A stretch of 64,000 nucleotides of DNA from NCBI GenBank assembly GCA_017519415.1, contig JAFWSI010000012.1:1-64000 (forward strand), given 5' to 3'. Of this stretch, positions 20,661 through 29,760 are shown one piece after another (positions within the stretch are counted from its first letter, which is position 1; each line of letters begins with the position of its first letter). Both the position numbers and the translations under genes were made by a program. The notes beneath the pieces were generated by a model. That model was given only the letters and a program-made list of their open reading frames with translations, had not been told where the DNA came from and did not search any database. The stretch is from Ruminococcus sp. (lineage in GTDB: Bacteria; Bacillota; Clostridia; Oscillospirales; Ruminococcaceae).

Positions 20661-20671
20661 TGAGGTAAAAA

Positions 20672-22048
20672 ATGGCTAAATCAAAATATGTGTACACCTG
20701 TAATCAGTGCGGCTTTGAAAGCACTAAATGGAACGGAAAATGTCCCTCCTGCGGAGCCTGGAACAGCTTCGAGGAGGAGCTTGCAGACGCTCCCGCCGCA
20801 GGAGGAAGGCTCTCCTCTTCTCAGGGAGCCGCTCCCGACCTGTCCGAAAGCATACTTGAGCTCGAAGAGATAGGCACAGACAATGACGTCCGCTATGATA
20901 CGGGTATCGGAGAGCTCAACAGAGTCCTCGGCGGAGGACTTGTCAAGGGCTCTCTTGTTCTACTCGGCGGCGAGCCGGGAATAGGCAAAAGTACCCTGCT
21001 GCTCCAGATATGCCAGTTTCTCGGTGAGGAACACTCGGTCCTTTATGTTTCGGGAGAGGAGTCCGCAAGGCAGATAAAGCTCCGCGCCCGGCGTCTCGGC
21101 GTAGATACCGAAAATCTGTATCTTCTTACCGCCACGGACGCTGAGGCTGTAGCTCAGACTATTGCTTCAAGTGCTCCCGACATCGCCATAATCGACTCCA
21201 TACAGACCATGAGCATAGGCCGCATAGCCTCCAGCCCGGGCAGTCTCACACAGGTAAGGGAATGCACCAACCTGTTCATGCATACCGCCAAAAATCAAGA
21301 GATACCTATATTCATCGTCGGCCACGTCAACAAGGACGGCGCTATCGCAGGTCCAAAGGTAATGGAGCATATCGTGGACGCGGTATTGTATTTCGAGGGC
21401 GAAAGGCACCAGAGCTACCGTATACTCCGCGCAGTGAAGAACCGTTTCGGCTCCACCAACGAGATCGGAGTGTTCGAGATGCTGGACAAGGGGCTGAGAG
21501 AGGTGTCAAATCCTTCCCAGATGCTCCTCGAGGGTCGTCCGCACAATGTTTCGGGCACCTGTGTCGCCTGCGTCATGGAGGGCAGCAGACCCATACTGGC
21601 GGAGGTACAGGCTCTTGCGGCAAAGACCAGCTATTCCGCTCCGAGACGTATGGCTACAGGCTTCGACTTCAACAGACTGAGCATTATCATAGCCGTGCTT
21701 GAAAAGAGACTGGGCATATTCATGGGTACTCTCGACGTATATCTCAATATCGTGGGCGGCTTCCGATTGGACGAGCCTGCGGGTGACCTGCCCGTTGCAA
21801 TGGCGCTATACTCGGGCATAATGGACAGGCAGATCGACGAGGATCTCATCGCCTTCGGCGAGATCGGTCTGGGCGGCGAGATACGCTCCGTATCCCATAT
21901 CGTTCAGCGTATCCGCGAGGCAGAGCGCATGGGCTTCAGCAAATGTATAGTGCCGAAGCAATCCATGTCCTCCATAGACCCGAAGGAATACGACATAGAG
22001 ATAATACCCGCAGCCACACTGAAACAGGCCTTTGCGGTGATAAAATAG
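20672..22048 (+). CDS. radA: DNA repair protein RadA (Sms)
   Basis: 458 aa, ATG 20672 after TGAGGTAAAAA, 11 bp behind the lipoprotein gene. All RadA hallmarks are present in order: N-terminal zinc finger (CNQCG...CPSCGAW, about 10-31), Walker A GEPGIGKST (about 99), Walker B region IAIIDSIQTM, the RadA signature KNRFGST (about 256), and a C-terminal Lon-protease-like domain (about 285-458) lacking Lon catalytic residues. It is a RecA-like ATPase that drives branch migration during recombination and repair. Length is normal (about 455). Confidence 0.97.
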   Translation: MAKSKYVYTCNQCGFESTKWNGKCPSCGAWNSFEEELADAPAAGGRLSSSQGAAPDLSESILELEEIGTDNDVRYDTGIGELNRVLGGGLVKGSLVLLGGEPGIGKSTLLLQICQFLGEEHSVLYVSGEESARQIKLRARRLGVDTENLYLLTATDAEAVAQTIASSAPDIAIIDSIQTMSIGRIASSPGSLTQVRECTNLFMHTAKNQEIPIFIVGHVNKDGAIAGPKVMEHIVDAVLYFEGERHQSYRILRAVKNRFGSTNEIGVFEMLDKGLREVSNPSQMLLEGRPHNVSGTCVACVMEGSRPILAEVQALAAKTSYSAPRRMATGFDFNRLSIIIAVLEKRLGIFMGTLDVYLNIVGGFRLDEPAGDLPVAMALYSGIMDRQIDEDLIAFGEIGLGGEIRSVSHIVQRIREAERMGFSKCIVPKQSMSSIDPKEYDIEIIPAATLKQAFAVIK

Positions 22049-22062
22049 AAAGGAAGCAGACT

Positions 22063-22464
22063 ATGAGACTTGACGGCTTCGGATTATTCGTTGATGATAT
22101 GGGCGCAATGATCCGCTTTTACCGCGATGTTCTCGGCTTTGAGATAAAGGAGGACGAGAACGCCTCCAATGTGTATCTTATCAAGGACGGCACACTGTTC
22201 CTCCTCTACGGACGGAAGGATTTTGAGAAGATGACAGACCGCAGCTACGAATATATCAAAGGCTTGAACGGTCACTCCGAGATAGCTTTGTACGTTGATA
22301 CCTTTGAAGAGGTGGATATTGAATACGAAAAGGCGGTGGAAAAGGGTGCAGTACCCATACTTGAACCGACCACTGAGCCCTGGGGACAGCGCACCTGCTA
22401 CATCGCCGATCCGGAGGGCAACCTGATCGAGATAGGTTCGTTCAACAGACCCTTTGATCGCTGA
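22063..22464 (+). CDS. VOC-superfamily (glyoxalase/bleomycin-resistance fold) protein
   Basis: 133 aa from ATG 22063, with GAAAGGAAG upstream and 14 bp after radA; the longer frame starting inside radA is rejected. Two beta-alpha-beta-beta-beta units: MRLDGFGLFVDDMGAMIRFY...VLGFEIKED (1-40) and SEIALYVDTFEEV...CYIADPEGNLIEIGSF (70-128). The PEGNLIEI end carries the usual metal-ligand Glu; the first-half ligand is not His at the usual place. Enzymatic or binding role unknown. Likely the last gene of the lipoprotein-radA-VOC unit, with a terminator at 22511. Confidence 0.8.
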   Translation: MRLDGFGLFVDDMGAMIRFYRDVLGFEIKEDENASNVYLIKDGTLFLLYGRKDFEKMTDRSYEYIKGLNGHSEIALYVDTFEEVDIEYEKAVEKGAVPILEPTTEPWGQRTCYIADPEGNLIEIGSFNRPFDR

Positions 22465-22510
22465 ACTCAGATATAGTTTCAGCAGGATGCAATAAGGCTG
22501 ACTTTAATTA

Positions 22511-22543
22511 CCGAGTCCGAAAATACGGGCTCGGTTTTTTATA
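22511..22543 (+). terminator. Terminator of the radA unit
   Basis: CCGAG-CCG / CGG-CTCGG stem with a 7-nt loop followed by TTTTTT. Confidence 0.85.
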
Positions 22544-22562
22544 CCTTGCATCATCTTTTTTG

Positions 22563-22653
22563 TTGCTATTTGCCGGGCATTGTGCTATAATTAGGTTGAC
22601 AGCATCGTTATTTTATCAATATCATGGCAATAACTGCCTGACGGCGGTTATTG
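22563..22653 (+). promoter_or_regulatory. Promoter and leader hairpin of the GH43 gene
   Basis: TTGCTA (22563-22568), 17-bp spacer, TATAAT (22586-22591). The leader contains a strong hairpin CAATAAC-GCC / GGC-GTTATTG (22628-22653) ending about 20 nt before AAAGGAGG. Confidence 0.6.
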
Positions 22654-22684
22654 AGTACACATTATGTTATAAAGGAGGATCACC

Positions 22685-25225
22685 ATGAAGATCGATACAA
22701 AAATACTCTCAGCCCTCACAGCCCTCTCTCTGCTGTTTTCGGCTGCTCCAATATCCGTTCCCGATATATCTGCGGCAGGTCAGAGCCCGTCGTCGTCCGT
22801 TTCCGACGAAGTCGGCCTTGCCGGAAACCTCTACACAATTTCCGACAGCGGAATGGCAGACCATGCGGAGCTGCAATGGGCGACTACCCTGTCTGCTCAG
22901 AGCTACGTGCTGTACCGGTCAACGGACAAAAGCAGCGGCTTTCTCCCCGTATACGAGGGAACAGGTACTTCCTGGCAGGACAATGATATGTCCCCCGGCC
23001 AGACCTACTACTATCAGCTTAAAGTAAAGGATAAGAAAGGAGAGAGCTTTTCTTCCGTGAAGGAACTCACACCATGCGCCCTGCCCTCTGGTCTGAGCAC
23101 ATACGACAACCAGAAAGGCAGCAATCTCGTCTATGAGACAAACGGCTACAAGGTGGGAGATACCTACTACAGCTACTCCCTGAAAAAGCATTCCGGCAAG
23201 GACGATATATATCTTGCAGAAACTACCTCCCGTGACGGAAAATGGTTCTCCAACGAGAGAAACGTTGCTGACAGCTCCCAGAATTCAGCTCTTGCAAGCT
23301 GCAAGATAGAGTCGGTTCATATAGAATACATTCCCGCCAGAAACAAAGTGGTAGTATGGGCTCACTGGGAAAAGCCCAGCGGCTACAGCGACGGAAAGGC
23401 TCTCGTTATAACGGGTACTCCAGGCGGACAGTTCACGGTGCATCATGTTTACAATCCGCTGGATATACAGGTGCGCGATATGGCCATATTCTTTGACGAC
23501 GACGGCACGGGCTATCTTATAGCCGCTGCCAACAAGGAGGGGCAGGGTGCCAACGCCACAATGTACATTTTCCAAATGAACAGTGACTACAGTGATGTTA
23601 CGCGAGTGGTAAAAACTCTCTTCGAGGATCAGTACAGGGAGTTCCCAAACCTTATCAAGAAGGACGGCTATTACTTTCTGTTCACTTCACAGGCGGCAGG
23701 CTGGTATCCCAGCAGCGGAGCCTACAGCGTCACAAGAGATATAGGCGGCACATGGAGCGAACTTCGCAGTATAGGCAATACCTCCACATTCTCATCACAG
23801 TCTGGCTGGATAGTGAATATGCAGGACAGGAACTACCTTATGCACGCCTACCGCTGGCTGAGAGCCTCAGACACCAGCGGGACAACGCTTTGTCCGCTGT
23901 ACTTTGACAAGGGCTTCGCATTCTATAACTACTGCCCGTATTTCAAATACAACACCTCCACGGGAGACCTCTTCCCCGTACAGCAGGGCGAGCTTCTTTC
24001 ACAGGACAGGCCTGCTTCATCATCACTGGCTGCAAAAAGCGGCAATTCCCCCGCGAAGGCTGTGGACGGCTCCTATCAGTCCTCCTTCTCGGCTATCGGA
24101 GATTATAAGAAATGGCCGTTCTATTTGCAGGTCGACCTTGAACAGGTCTGCGACCTTGCCAATATACAGATCTCATGGTATATCTGCAAGGGCTCCGAGG
24201 GCTATTATACATACACCGTCGAGGGCAGCACTGACGGTATCAGCTGGACGCAGTTCCTCGATCACACCAACAAGAGCAGCGAGGCTGTCAGCAAGACCTA
24301 CGGCTTCAACAGCGATATGCTCAAGGGGCGGGCGCGATATGTAAGGCTTAATGTTAAGGGCGCAACACTTCAGAACAATCCCGACAACAACTGGTACAAC
24401 CCGCAAATATATGAAATGAAGATATTCGGTACACCCGTAAGCGCTGCGGAAAAGCCTTCGCCCTATATTGACCTGGACTTTGAAGGCGATACGGGCAACC
24501 TGTATCTCGGCAGCGGAGCTTCCGTAAAACAGGACGCACAGAAGGGCGGAGTCCTTTACCTTGACGGAAGCGACAGCTCATATGCGGAGCTTCCCGCAGG
24601 TATGCTTGACGGCTGCCGCGACTACACCGTAAGTATGGATATAAAGTCAGAGTCCGAGGGAAATTTTTTCACCTTTGCATTGGGGCATAATGATGAGAAA
24701 TATGTATTCTTCCGGGTCGCAAAGGATAGATTCAGATTTGCTGCCACCACCGATTCATGGCATGACGAGACCGTTATAGAGCGTGAAGCGGACGGCTCAC
24801 AGTGGCACAGCTACACCATGGTATTCAGCGGCGCATTAACAAAGCTTTATATAGACGGAGAGTTCGTCACCGAAACTACCGAGACTCACGGTCAGCTTGC
24901 GGATATGGGCTCTGGTACGAGCTGTTATATAGGCAGATCCTACTACGGGGACGACAGCTGCTTCAAGGGCAGCATCGACAACCTGAAGATATACAAATGC
25001 GCTCTCACAGATGCAGAGATAACAGGCAGTTCCTCGCCTCAGCCGGTAAAGGGTGATGTCAACGGCGACGGCAGGCTGAATATTTCGGACCTCGTCGCCA
25101 TGCAGAGCTTCCTCCTCGGAAAGAACAGCCTTGCCGCTCCCATGAACGGCGATTTCTGCAAGGACGGCGTCATAGACGTGTTCGATATGGCGGCAATGAG
25201 ACAGTATATGCTCCGTATGAGCTGA
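22685..25225 (+). CDS. GH43-type glycosidase with FN3, CBM32-like, LamG-like and dockerin modules
   Basis: 846 aa, ATG 22685 after AAAGGAGG. A signal peptide (about 1-31) is followed by a fibronectin-III-like domain (about 45-135), then a five-bladed GH43 propeller (about 145-430). That propeller has VHIEYIPARNKVVVWAHWE, RDMAIFFDDDGTGYLIAA and REFPNLIKKDGYYFLFTS, where Glu319 fits the general acid. The blade-1 Asp base of classical GH43 is not obvious, as in the exo-beta-1,3-galactanase branch. A discoidin/CBM32-like domain (about 440-585), a LamG-like fold (about 600-775) and a dockerin (about 785-846: DVNGDGRLNISDLVAMQSFL then GVIDVFDMAAMRQYML) follow. Probably an exo-acting galactan or arabinogalactan enzyme on the scaffold. 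GH43 is likely; subfamily and substrate are inference. Confidence 0.8.
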   Translation: MKIDTKILSALTALSLLFSAAPISVPDISAAGQSPSSSVSDEVGLAGNLYTISDSGMADHAELQWATTLSAQSYVLYRSTDKSSGFLPVYEGTGTSWQDNDMSPGQTYYYQLKVKDKKGESFSSVKELTPCALPSGLSTYDNQKGSNLVYETNGYKVGDTYYSYSLKKHSGKDDIYLAETTSRDGKWFSNERNVADSSQNSALASCKIESVHIEYIPARNKVVVWAHWEKPSGYSDGKALVITGTPGGQFTVHHVYNPLDIQVRDMAIFFDDDGTGYLIAAANKEGQGANATMYIFQMNSDYSDVTRVVKTLFEDQYREFPNLIKKDGYYFLFTSQAAGWYPSSGAYSVTRDIGGTWSELRSIGNTSTFSSQSGWIVNMQDRNYLMHAYRWLRASDTSGTTLCPLYFDKGFAFYNYCPYFKYNTSTGDLFPVQQGELLSQDRPASSSLAAKSGNSPAKAVDGSYQSSFSAIGDYKKWPFYLQVDLEQVCDLANIQISWYICKGSEGYYTYTVEGSTDGISWTQFLDHTNKSSEAVSKTYGFNSDMLKGRARYVRLNVKGATLQNNPDNNWYNPQIYEMKIFGTPVSAAEKPSPYIDLDFEGDTGNLYLGSGASVKQDAQKGGVLYLDGSDSSYAELPAGMLDGCRDYTVSMDIKSESEGNFFTFALGHNDEKYVFFRVAKDRFRFAATTDSWHDETVIEREADGSQWHSYTMVFSGALTKLYIDGEFVTETTETHGQLADMGSGTSCYIGRSYYGDDSCFKGSIDNLKIYKCALTDAEITGSSSPQPVKGDVNGDGRLNISDLVAMQSFLLGKNSLAAPMNGDFCKDGVIDVFDMAAMRQYMLRMS

Positions 25226-25331
25226 ACTATCAATAAGTTAACAGAACCGTAGTATTAAGTTCACTGACATTCTGTCTTCGTATGATATTCTTTTCCCAAA
25301 GCAATAAATCTTTCAAATAAAGGAGCACAGC

Positions 25332-25784
25332 ATGAACAAGCGTAAAATATCAGACGTTGCCATAATTATCATTTTAGCTTTACCCATTATTTATTTTTTA
25401 TTATGGATACAGGTTAACAAAACTCCCCTTCCCGCTGGGAACGCGGATAAAGTCGTTTTAATGCAAAAAGAATCAAATATTTTCACAGAGCAGGATTTTA
25501 ATGACGCTGTAGAATGTATAAAGAAGTATTTTAAAAAATCATTTACAAACTGCGAACTCAGAGAACTTCGCTATGCAGGCGATGACCTATCACAGAGAGG
25601 TTTGGAACCCGACTCTGATTACGATATTATCTGGTTTTTTTCAAGTTTTTACGTTAAGCGCACTCCTTTCCTTCATCAAAATGACGACTGGCAAGAAGGA
25701 ACAACTCATGATGGTTATCAATTTATTCTTGAACGTAGAAAAGGTACTGATGACTGGACGGTACGAAGTACAGGTTACGGCTGA
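25332..25784 (+). CDS. Unknown membrane-anchored small protein
   Basis: 150 aa, ATG 25332 behind AAAGGAGCACAGC. One N-terminal membrane helix (about 9-28, IIIILALPIIYFLLWIQV) is followed by an extracytoplasmic domain of about 120 residues that is rich in charged and aromatic residues, with no recognised fold. Codon use is visibly AT-richer (TTT, TTA, AAA) than in the flanking glycosidase genes, which hints at separate ancestry. The short C-terminal pattern ERRKGTDDWTVRSTGYG resembles the end of small immunity-type proteins, but that is weak. No function assigned. Confidence 0.6.
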   Translation: MNKRKISDVAIIIILALPIIYFLLWIQVNKTPLPAGNADKVVLMQKESNIFTEQDFNDAVECIKKYFKKSFTNCELRELRYAGDDLSQRGLEPDSDYDIIWFFSSFYVKRTPFLHQNDDWQEGTTHDGYQFILERRKGTDDWTVRSTGYG

Positions 25785-25793
25785 TAAATCCAG

Positions 25794-25820
25794 GCCGCAT
25801 CTCAATAGAGATGCGGCTTG
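25794..25820 (+). terminator. Hairpin after the unknown membrane protein gene
   Basis: GCCGCATCTC / GAGATGCGGC stem with a tight loop; the T-run is weak (TTGATTATAT). Confidence 0.55.
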
Positions 25821-25931
25821 ATTATATCATAACTTTACTATAAATCAGTCCATTTTGCTATAAATATTCAGAGTAAAAAGCTATAATAATGCCATAAGCT
25901 AACAAACGCACTGCCCATAAGGAGAAAAAAC

Positions 25932-27335
25932 ATGAAAAAACTGAAGGCTTTATCGATAGTTTCCGCACTTTCAATGCTCACCTGCACTGTTGGCTGCGGC
26001 GGAAATAATACATCGGGATCGGGAAAGGATCCCGAGACCACGACCGAGGCAGCGACAGAGGCTGTGGAGGTCCCCGAGCTGGACGGCTATTCCCTGCTCT
26101 GGAACGACGAGTTCAGCGGCAGCACTCTCGACGAGAGCAAGTGGAACTATGAACCCCACGAGCCCGGCTGGACAAATGAGGAATTACAGGAATACACCAC
26201 CTCCACCGACAACGTTTTCCTGCGCGACGGTAAGCTGGTCATCAAGGCCATAAAGTCCGACAAGAACGGTAAGGATTACTATACCTCGGGTAAGGTTACA
26301 GGTCAGAACAAGACCGATTTCACCTACGGCAAGGTGGTAGTAAGCGCCAGGGTGCCTGTGGGACAGGGACTGTGGCCTGCTGTATGGATGATGCCCAAGG
26401 ACGAGGGACACTACGGTCAGTGGCCAAAATGCGGCGAGATCGACATAATGGAGGTACTCGGAAATGATGTTTCCACCGCCTACGGCACCCTCCACTTCGG
26501 AGAACCCCACGGCGAGATACAGGGCACATGGGGTCTTAAAGGCCAGACCTATGCCGACAGCTTCCATGAATACTCGGTAGAATGGGAGCCCGGCGAGATA
26601 CGCTGGTACATCGACGGCAACCTCTACAATACCGCAAACGACTGGTTCACAGCCGTTCAGGGCGAGGAGGAGAAGCCCTATCCCGCTCCCTTCGATCAGC
26701 CCTTCTTCGTACAGATGAATCTTGCAGTCGGAGGTACATGGCCCGGCAATCCCGACGCTTCCACCGATTTTGACAAAGCGGAATTTGAGGTTGACTATGT
26801 AAGAGTTTATCAGAAGCCCGCTTACGATACAAATGTAAAGAAGCCCGAAAAGGAGTTCCGTCAGGCTCAGGAGGACGGCAACTTCATATTCAACGGCGAT
26901 TTCTCAGAGGCAGAGGATCTGACCGACGATGTTAACTGGAAGTTCCTGCTCTTCGACGGCGGCGAGGGAGCTGCCGAGATAAGGGACAACATGATCGTCA
27001 TAACCTCTGAAAAGGAAGGTACCAAGGAATACTCAGTACAGCTGGTACAGCCCGATCTTCCAATGATAAAAGGTAAGAAATACCGTGTGACCTTCGACGC
27101 ATACGCAGACGAGGAACGCGATATAGTGGTATGCGTTTCCGCACCCTCAGCAGGCTGGATACGCTATCTGAAGGACACAAAGCTCACTCTCACAACAGAG
27201 AAGCAGAGCTTCACATACGACTTTGAGATGAAGGACAAGGACGACAACAACGGCCGTCTTGAGTTCAATATGGGTAAACGCGGCTCAACTGCCACAGTTT
27301 ACATCAGCAACGTAAGAGTCGAAGAAATAACCTGA
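25932..27335 (+). CDS. GH16 endo-beta-glucanase lipoprotein with C-terminal CBM4/9-like module
   Basis: 467 aa, ATG 25932 after AAGGAG. Lipoprotein signal ends SMLTCTVGC (Cys about 22); a short Thr/Glu linker leads to a GH16 jelly roll (about 50-295). The catalytic motif is GEIDIMEVLG, with nucleophile Glu169, Asp171 and acid/base Glu174. The lack of the extra Met-loop insert is typical of laminarinase/lichenase types. A C-terminal beta-sandwich (about 310-467: NFIFNGDFSEAEDL...) resembles CBM4/9. It hydrolyses beta-1,3- or mixed-linkage glucans at the cell surface. Unlike the other glycosidases here it is lipid-anchored rather than dockerin-bearing. A T-run terminator follows. Confidence 0.9.
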   Translation: MKKLKALSIVSALSMLTCTVGCGGNNTSGSGKDPETTTEAATEAVEVPELDGYSLLWNDEFSGSTLDESKWNYEPHEPGWTNEELQEYTTSTDNVFLRDGKLVIKAIKSDKNGKDYYTSGKVTGQNKTDFTYGKVVVSARVPVGQGLWPAVWMMPKDEGHYGQWPKCGEIDIMEVLGNDVSTAYGTLHFGEPHGEIQGTWGLKGQTYADSFHEYSVEWEPGEIRWYIDGNLYNTANDWFTAVQGEEEKPYPAPFDQPFFVQMNLAVGGTWPGNPDASTDFDKAEFEVDYVRVYQKPAYDTNVKKPEKEFRQAQEDGNFIFNGDFSEAEDLTDDVNWKFLLFDGGEGAAEIRDNMIVITSEKEGTKEYSVQLVQPDLPMIKGKKYRVTFDAYADEERDIVVCVSAPSAGWIRYLKDTKLTLTTEKQSFTYDFEMKDKDDNNGRLEFNMGKRGSTATVYISNVRVEEIT

Positions 27336-27368
27336 CAGCAATGTCTTTATCAAACTCTCCCCACCGAG

Positions 27369-27406
27369 ATCAGCCGACACCCTCCGTCGGCTGATTTTTC
27401 TTTTTT
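27369..27406 (+). terminator. Terminator of the GH16 gene
   Basis: ATCAGCCGAC / GTCGGCTGAT stem with a 7-nt loop followed by TTTTCTTTTTT. Confidence 0.9.
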
Positions 27407-27422
27407 GCTGCCATTTCGGCTC

Positions 27423-27451
27423 TTGAAAAAAGGGCATAAAAATGCTATAAT
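27423..27451 (+). promoter_or_regulatory. Promoter entering the structured repeat upstream of the GNAT gene
   Basis: TTGAAA (27423-27428), 17-bp spacer, TATAAT (27446-27451). The -10 box is itself inside the first arm of the structured element. Confidence 0.6.
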
Positions 27452-27540
27452 AATCAAAAGCCCTTGCAGATACGCAGATCACAGATCTGCTCCCTGCAAT
27501 CGGGAAATTATAGCATATCGCTTCGCTTATATGCTATAAT
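27442..27540 (+). repeat. Structured intergenic element, copy 1
   Basis: Nested stems: ATGCTATAAT / ATTATAGCAT (27442-27451, 27507-27516), TTGCAG / CTGCAA (27469-27474 with 27495-27500 by reading) and GCAGATC / GATCTGC with an ACA loop. The internal loops read ATAC and TCC. A further arm ATATGCTATAAT (27529-27540) can instead pair with ATTATAGCATAT (27507-27518), giving two mutually exclusive folds. The same design with compensating base changes occurs at 29761-29850 in inverse orientation. It lies in the 5' region of the GNAT gene. Confidence 0.7.
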
Positions 27541-27634
27541 GGAATGCAGCGCATTCATTACAGATAATCAAAACAAGCGGCTCTGTCTTTACGACAGGGC
27601 ATAAAAAAGTCCCACTGAAAGGTCAGAAGGAACA

Positions 27635-28285
27635 ATGATTATTATTAAGCACTGCGGTACGGTACCGCTGGAAACGGAAAGGCTGAGGCTCAGGCGCTAT
27701 GAAAAAGCCGACGCAGTTCACGCCTACCGCAACTGGACAAACGATCCCGAGGTAACAAAATATCTGCGCTGGAACGCTCACCGCAGTCTCTCCGAAACGG
27801 AAGAGCTGGGCAGCTTCTGGCTCGGGAAATACAAGGATAAGCGCTGGTATCACTGGATCATCGCCTTAAAGGATACCGACGAACCCATAGGTACAATATC
27901 CGCTGCACGTACCGATGACCTGACAGGCACCGTGGAGATTGGCTACTGTATAGGAACTCGCTTCCGCAATACGGGCTATACCACCGAAGCCCTGAGAGAG
28001 GTCATACGCTTCTTTTTCCGTCAGGTGGGAGCAAACCGCATAGAAGCAAGACACGACCTGCGCAATACTGCGTCAGGCCGCGTCATGGAAAAATGCGGTA
28101 TGACCTTCGAGGGAACTCTCCGCAGCGCCGAACTAACCGGTCAGGGGCTCTCGGACGTCTGCGTTTACAGTATCCTCGCAGATGAATTCAACGGTCAGAG
28201 CAGCGGAGCAAACATATTCAGCACCGCTCCCGCCGCTTTTTTGAAAACGGAACGTGAAGCGCAGTCCTCAGAGGTTATCAGCTGA
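27635..28285 (+). CDS. GNAT acetyltransferase (RimJ/RimL-like)
   Basis: 216 aa, ATG 27635 after AGAAGGAAC. GNAT fold about 8-185: start LETERLRLRRYEKADA, motif A region EIGYCIGTRFRNTGYTTEAL (acetyl-CoA pyrophosphate loop R-x-x-G-Y/A) and EARHDLRNTASGRVMEKCGM, typical of RimJ/L-type enzymes acting on protein N-termini or small amines. The last about 30 residues (after ILADEFNG) are not part of the fold and are encoded within the 3' end of the convergent cls gene (91-bp overlap). Substrate is unknown. The leader contains the structured repeat at 27442-27540. Confidence 0.85.
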   Translation: MIIIKHCGTVPLETERLRLRRYEKADAVHAYRNWTNDPEVTKYLRWNAHRSLSETEELGSFWLGKYKDKRWYHWIIALKDTDEPIGTISAARTDDLTGTVEIGYCIGTRFRNTGYTTEALREVIRFFFRQVGANRIEARHDLRNTASGRVMEKCGMTFEGTLRSAELTGQGLSDVCVYSILADEFNGQSSGANIFSTAPAAFLKTEREAQSSEVIS

Positions 28286-29727
28286 GACTTTCTAAGAGTC
28301 CGTCTGAAATCCTTGACTATCTCGCCTATAACGGAGCATTCATACAGTACTGCTCCGCATTCAAAATGGAGATAGAAGCTGCGGTAATCGAAATTGATGG
28401 TCCCCACCACAGCAGTCTTACCGTCTGCAACACAGGTCTTGGCATGGATAAATCCCGGAGTGTACTCATATATCTTCACACCCATTTCAGTAAGTGCGGC
28501 ATAGTTGTTCCACGCTATCATGTGGACATACCACTTATCGGGAATATGGGGAGTGATTATCCTCACGTCCACGCCTTTTTTGGCGGCAAAGCCCAGTGCG
28601 TTGGTCATTTCCTCGTCGAGTATGAGATAGGGAGTGGTTATGCATACGGAGCTGCGGGCATTGTTTATGAGTTCAAGATACACTCTCTTGCCCACAGGCT
28701 CTTCGTCAAGGGGCGAATCGGAAAAGGGCTGCACGAAGCCGTCCGTTGCAAGTATGGACTCAAGTCCGCGGGGCTCTGCGGCAAATTTAAGCAGCTCGCT
28801 GCTTTCCGCCTTTTCCCATAGCTGAAGGAACATGACCGTATAATTCCATACTGCCTGACCCCTTATCATAACTGCGGTGTCCTTCCAGTGTCCGAAGCGC
28901 TCCCTGCGGTTTATATACTCGTCGGCAAGATTGGTACCGCCGTTGAATACGGTATGTCCGTCGATAATAACTATCTTTCGGTGATCGCGGTTGTTCTGCA
29001 CTGAGGAGATCATGGGACGGAAGGGATTGAATACCTTGCATTTCACTCCGTTAGCTTCAAGATTACGGAAGGGCTTTACGGAATTGAACATACCTGTTCC
29101 GATACCGTCATACATAAGACGCACATCTACCCCCGCCTTGGCCTTACGTATGAGGAGCTCCGACATAACGTCGAACATATAGCCTCTGGATATTATAAAG
29201 AATTCGAGGAAGATAAACCGCTCCGCTTTTTCAAGCTCGTCTACGAGCCTTTGGAACTGAAGCTCGCCGAGAGGAAAATACTCCGTAATGGAATTCCTGT
29301 AAACGGGATAAAGGCCGTACCCTGAAACATATCTTGCCAGATTCAGAGAATCGGGACAGCTCATTTCGAGCTCCTTCATGACCTGCCTGTCCTGCACAAG
29401 GAGCTCCCTGGTCTGCTTCTGGTTCCTCAGGTCTATAGACTTTGGGAATTGCTGCGAGACCTTGATGAAAAGGTAGGAAACTCCTCCCAGCAGAGGAAAG
29501 ATACTTATAATGATTATCCATGTTACACGGTATGAAATAGGCTCGTTCTTGTTGGTAATATATATCGCAAGGATTATATCAAGGACGATGAGTGCGAAAT
29601 AAATAAAGTAGAATCGCTCTCCGAGACTTGCCACCGCAAGCATGAGAAAGGCTATCTGGAGCAGCAGGAGTATGACAAATGCCGCATTTGTACTGAGAAG
29701 ACTGCTGAGCAGCTTTTTGAGCTTCAT
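28195..29727 (-). CDS. cls: Cardiolipin synthase (two-HKD phospholipase D family)
   Basis: 510 aa, ATG 29727 preceded by GGAGGTGGAAC. Two or three N-terminal membrane segments (about 10-85), then two phospholipase-D domains with HRKIVIIDG...NGGTN (about 235) and HAKTCVADG...GTINFD (about 420), the HKD motifs. The end FAPLL is usual for Firmicute Cls. It condenses two phosphatidylglycerols to cardiolipin at the membrane. The 3' end overlaps the convergent GNAT gene. The upstream region carries the second copy of the structured repeat, ending about 34 nt before the start codon. Confidence 0.95.
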   Translation of the reverse strand: MKLKKLLSSLLSTNAAFVILLLLQIAFLMLAVASLGERFYFIYFALIVLDIILAIYITNKNEPISYRVTWIIIISIFPLLGGVSYLFIKVSQQFPKSIDLRNQKQTRELLVQDRQVMKELEMSCPDSLNLARYVSGYGLYPVYRNSITEYFPLGELQFQRLVDELEKAERFIFLEFFIISRGYMFDVMSELLIRKAKAGVDVRLMYDGIGTGMFNSVKPFRNLEANGVKCKVFNPFRPMISSVQNNRDHRKIVIIDGHTVFNGGTNLADEYINRRERFGHWKDTAVMIRGQAVWNYTVMFLQLWEKAESSELLKFAAEPRGLESILATDGFVQPFSDSPLDEEPVGKRVYLELINNARSSVCITTPYLILDEEMTNALGFAAKKGVDVRIITPHIPDKWYVHMIAWNNYAALTEMGVKIYEYTPGFIHAKTCVADGKTAVVGTINFDYRSFYLHFECGAVLYECSVIGEIVKDFRRTLRKSQLITSEDCASRSVFKKAAGAVLNMFAPLL

Positions 29728-29760
29728 GTTCCACCTCCGTTTTCAGGGATAAATACGTTA

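Noticed and set aside
22628-22653. GH43 leader hairpin as terminator
   Set aside because: No T-run after it and it lies between promoter and ribosome binding site of the gene.
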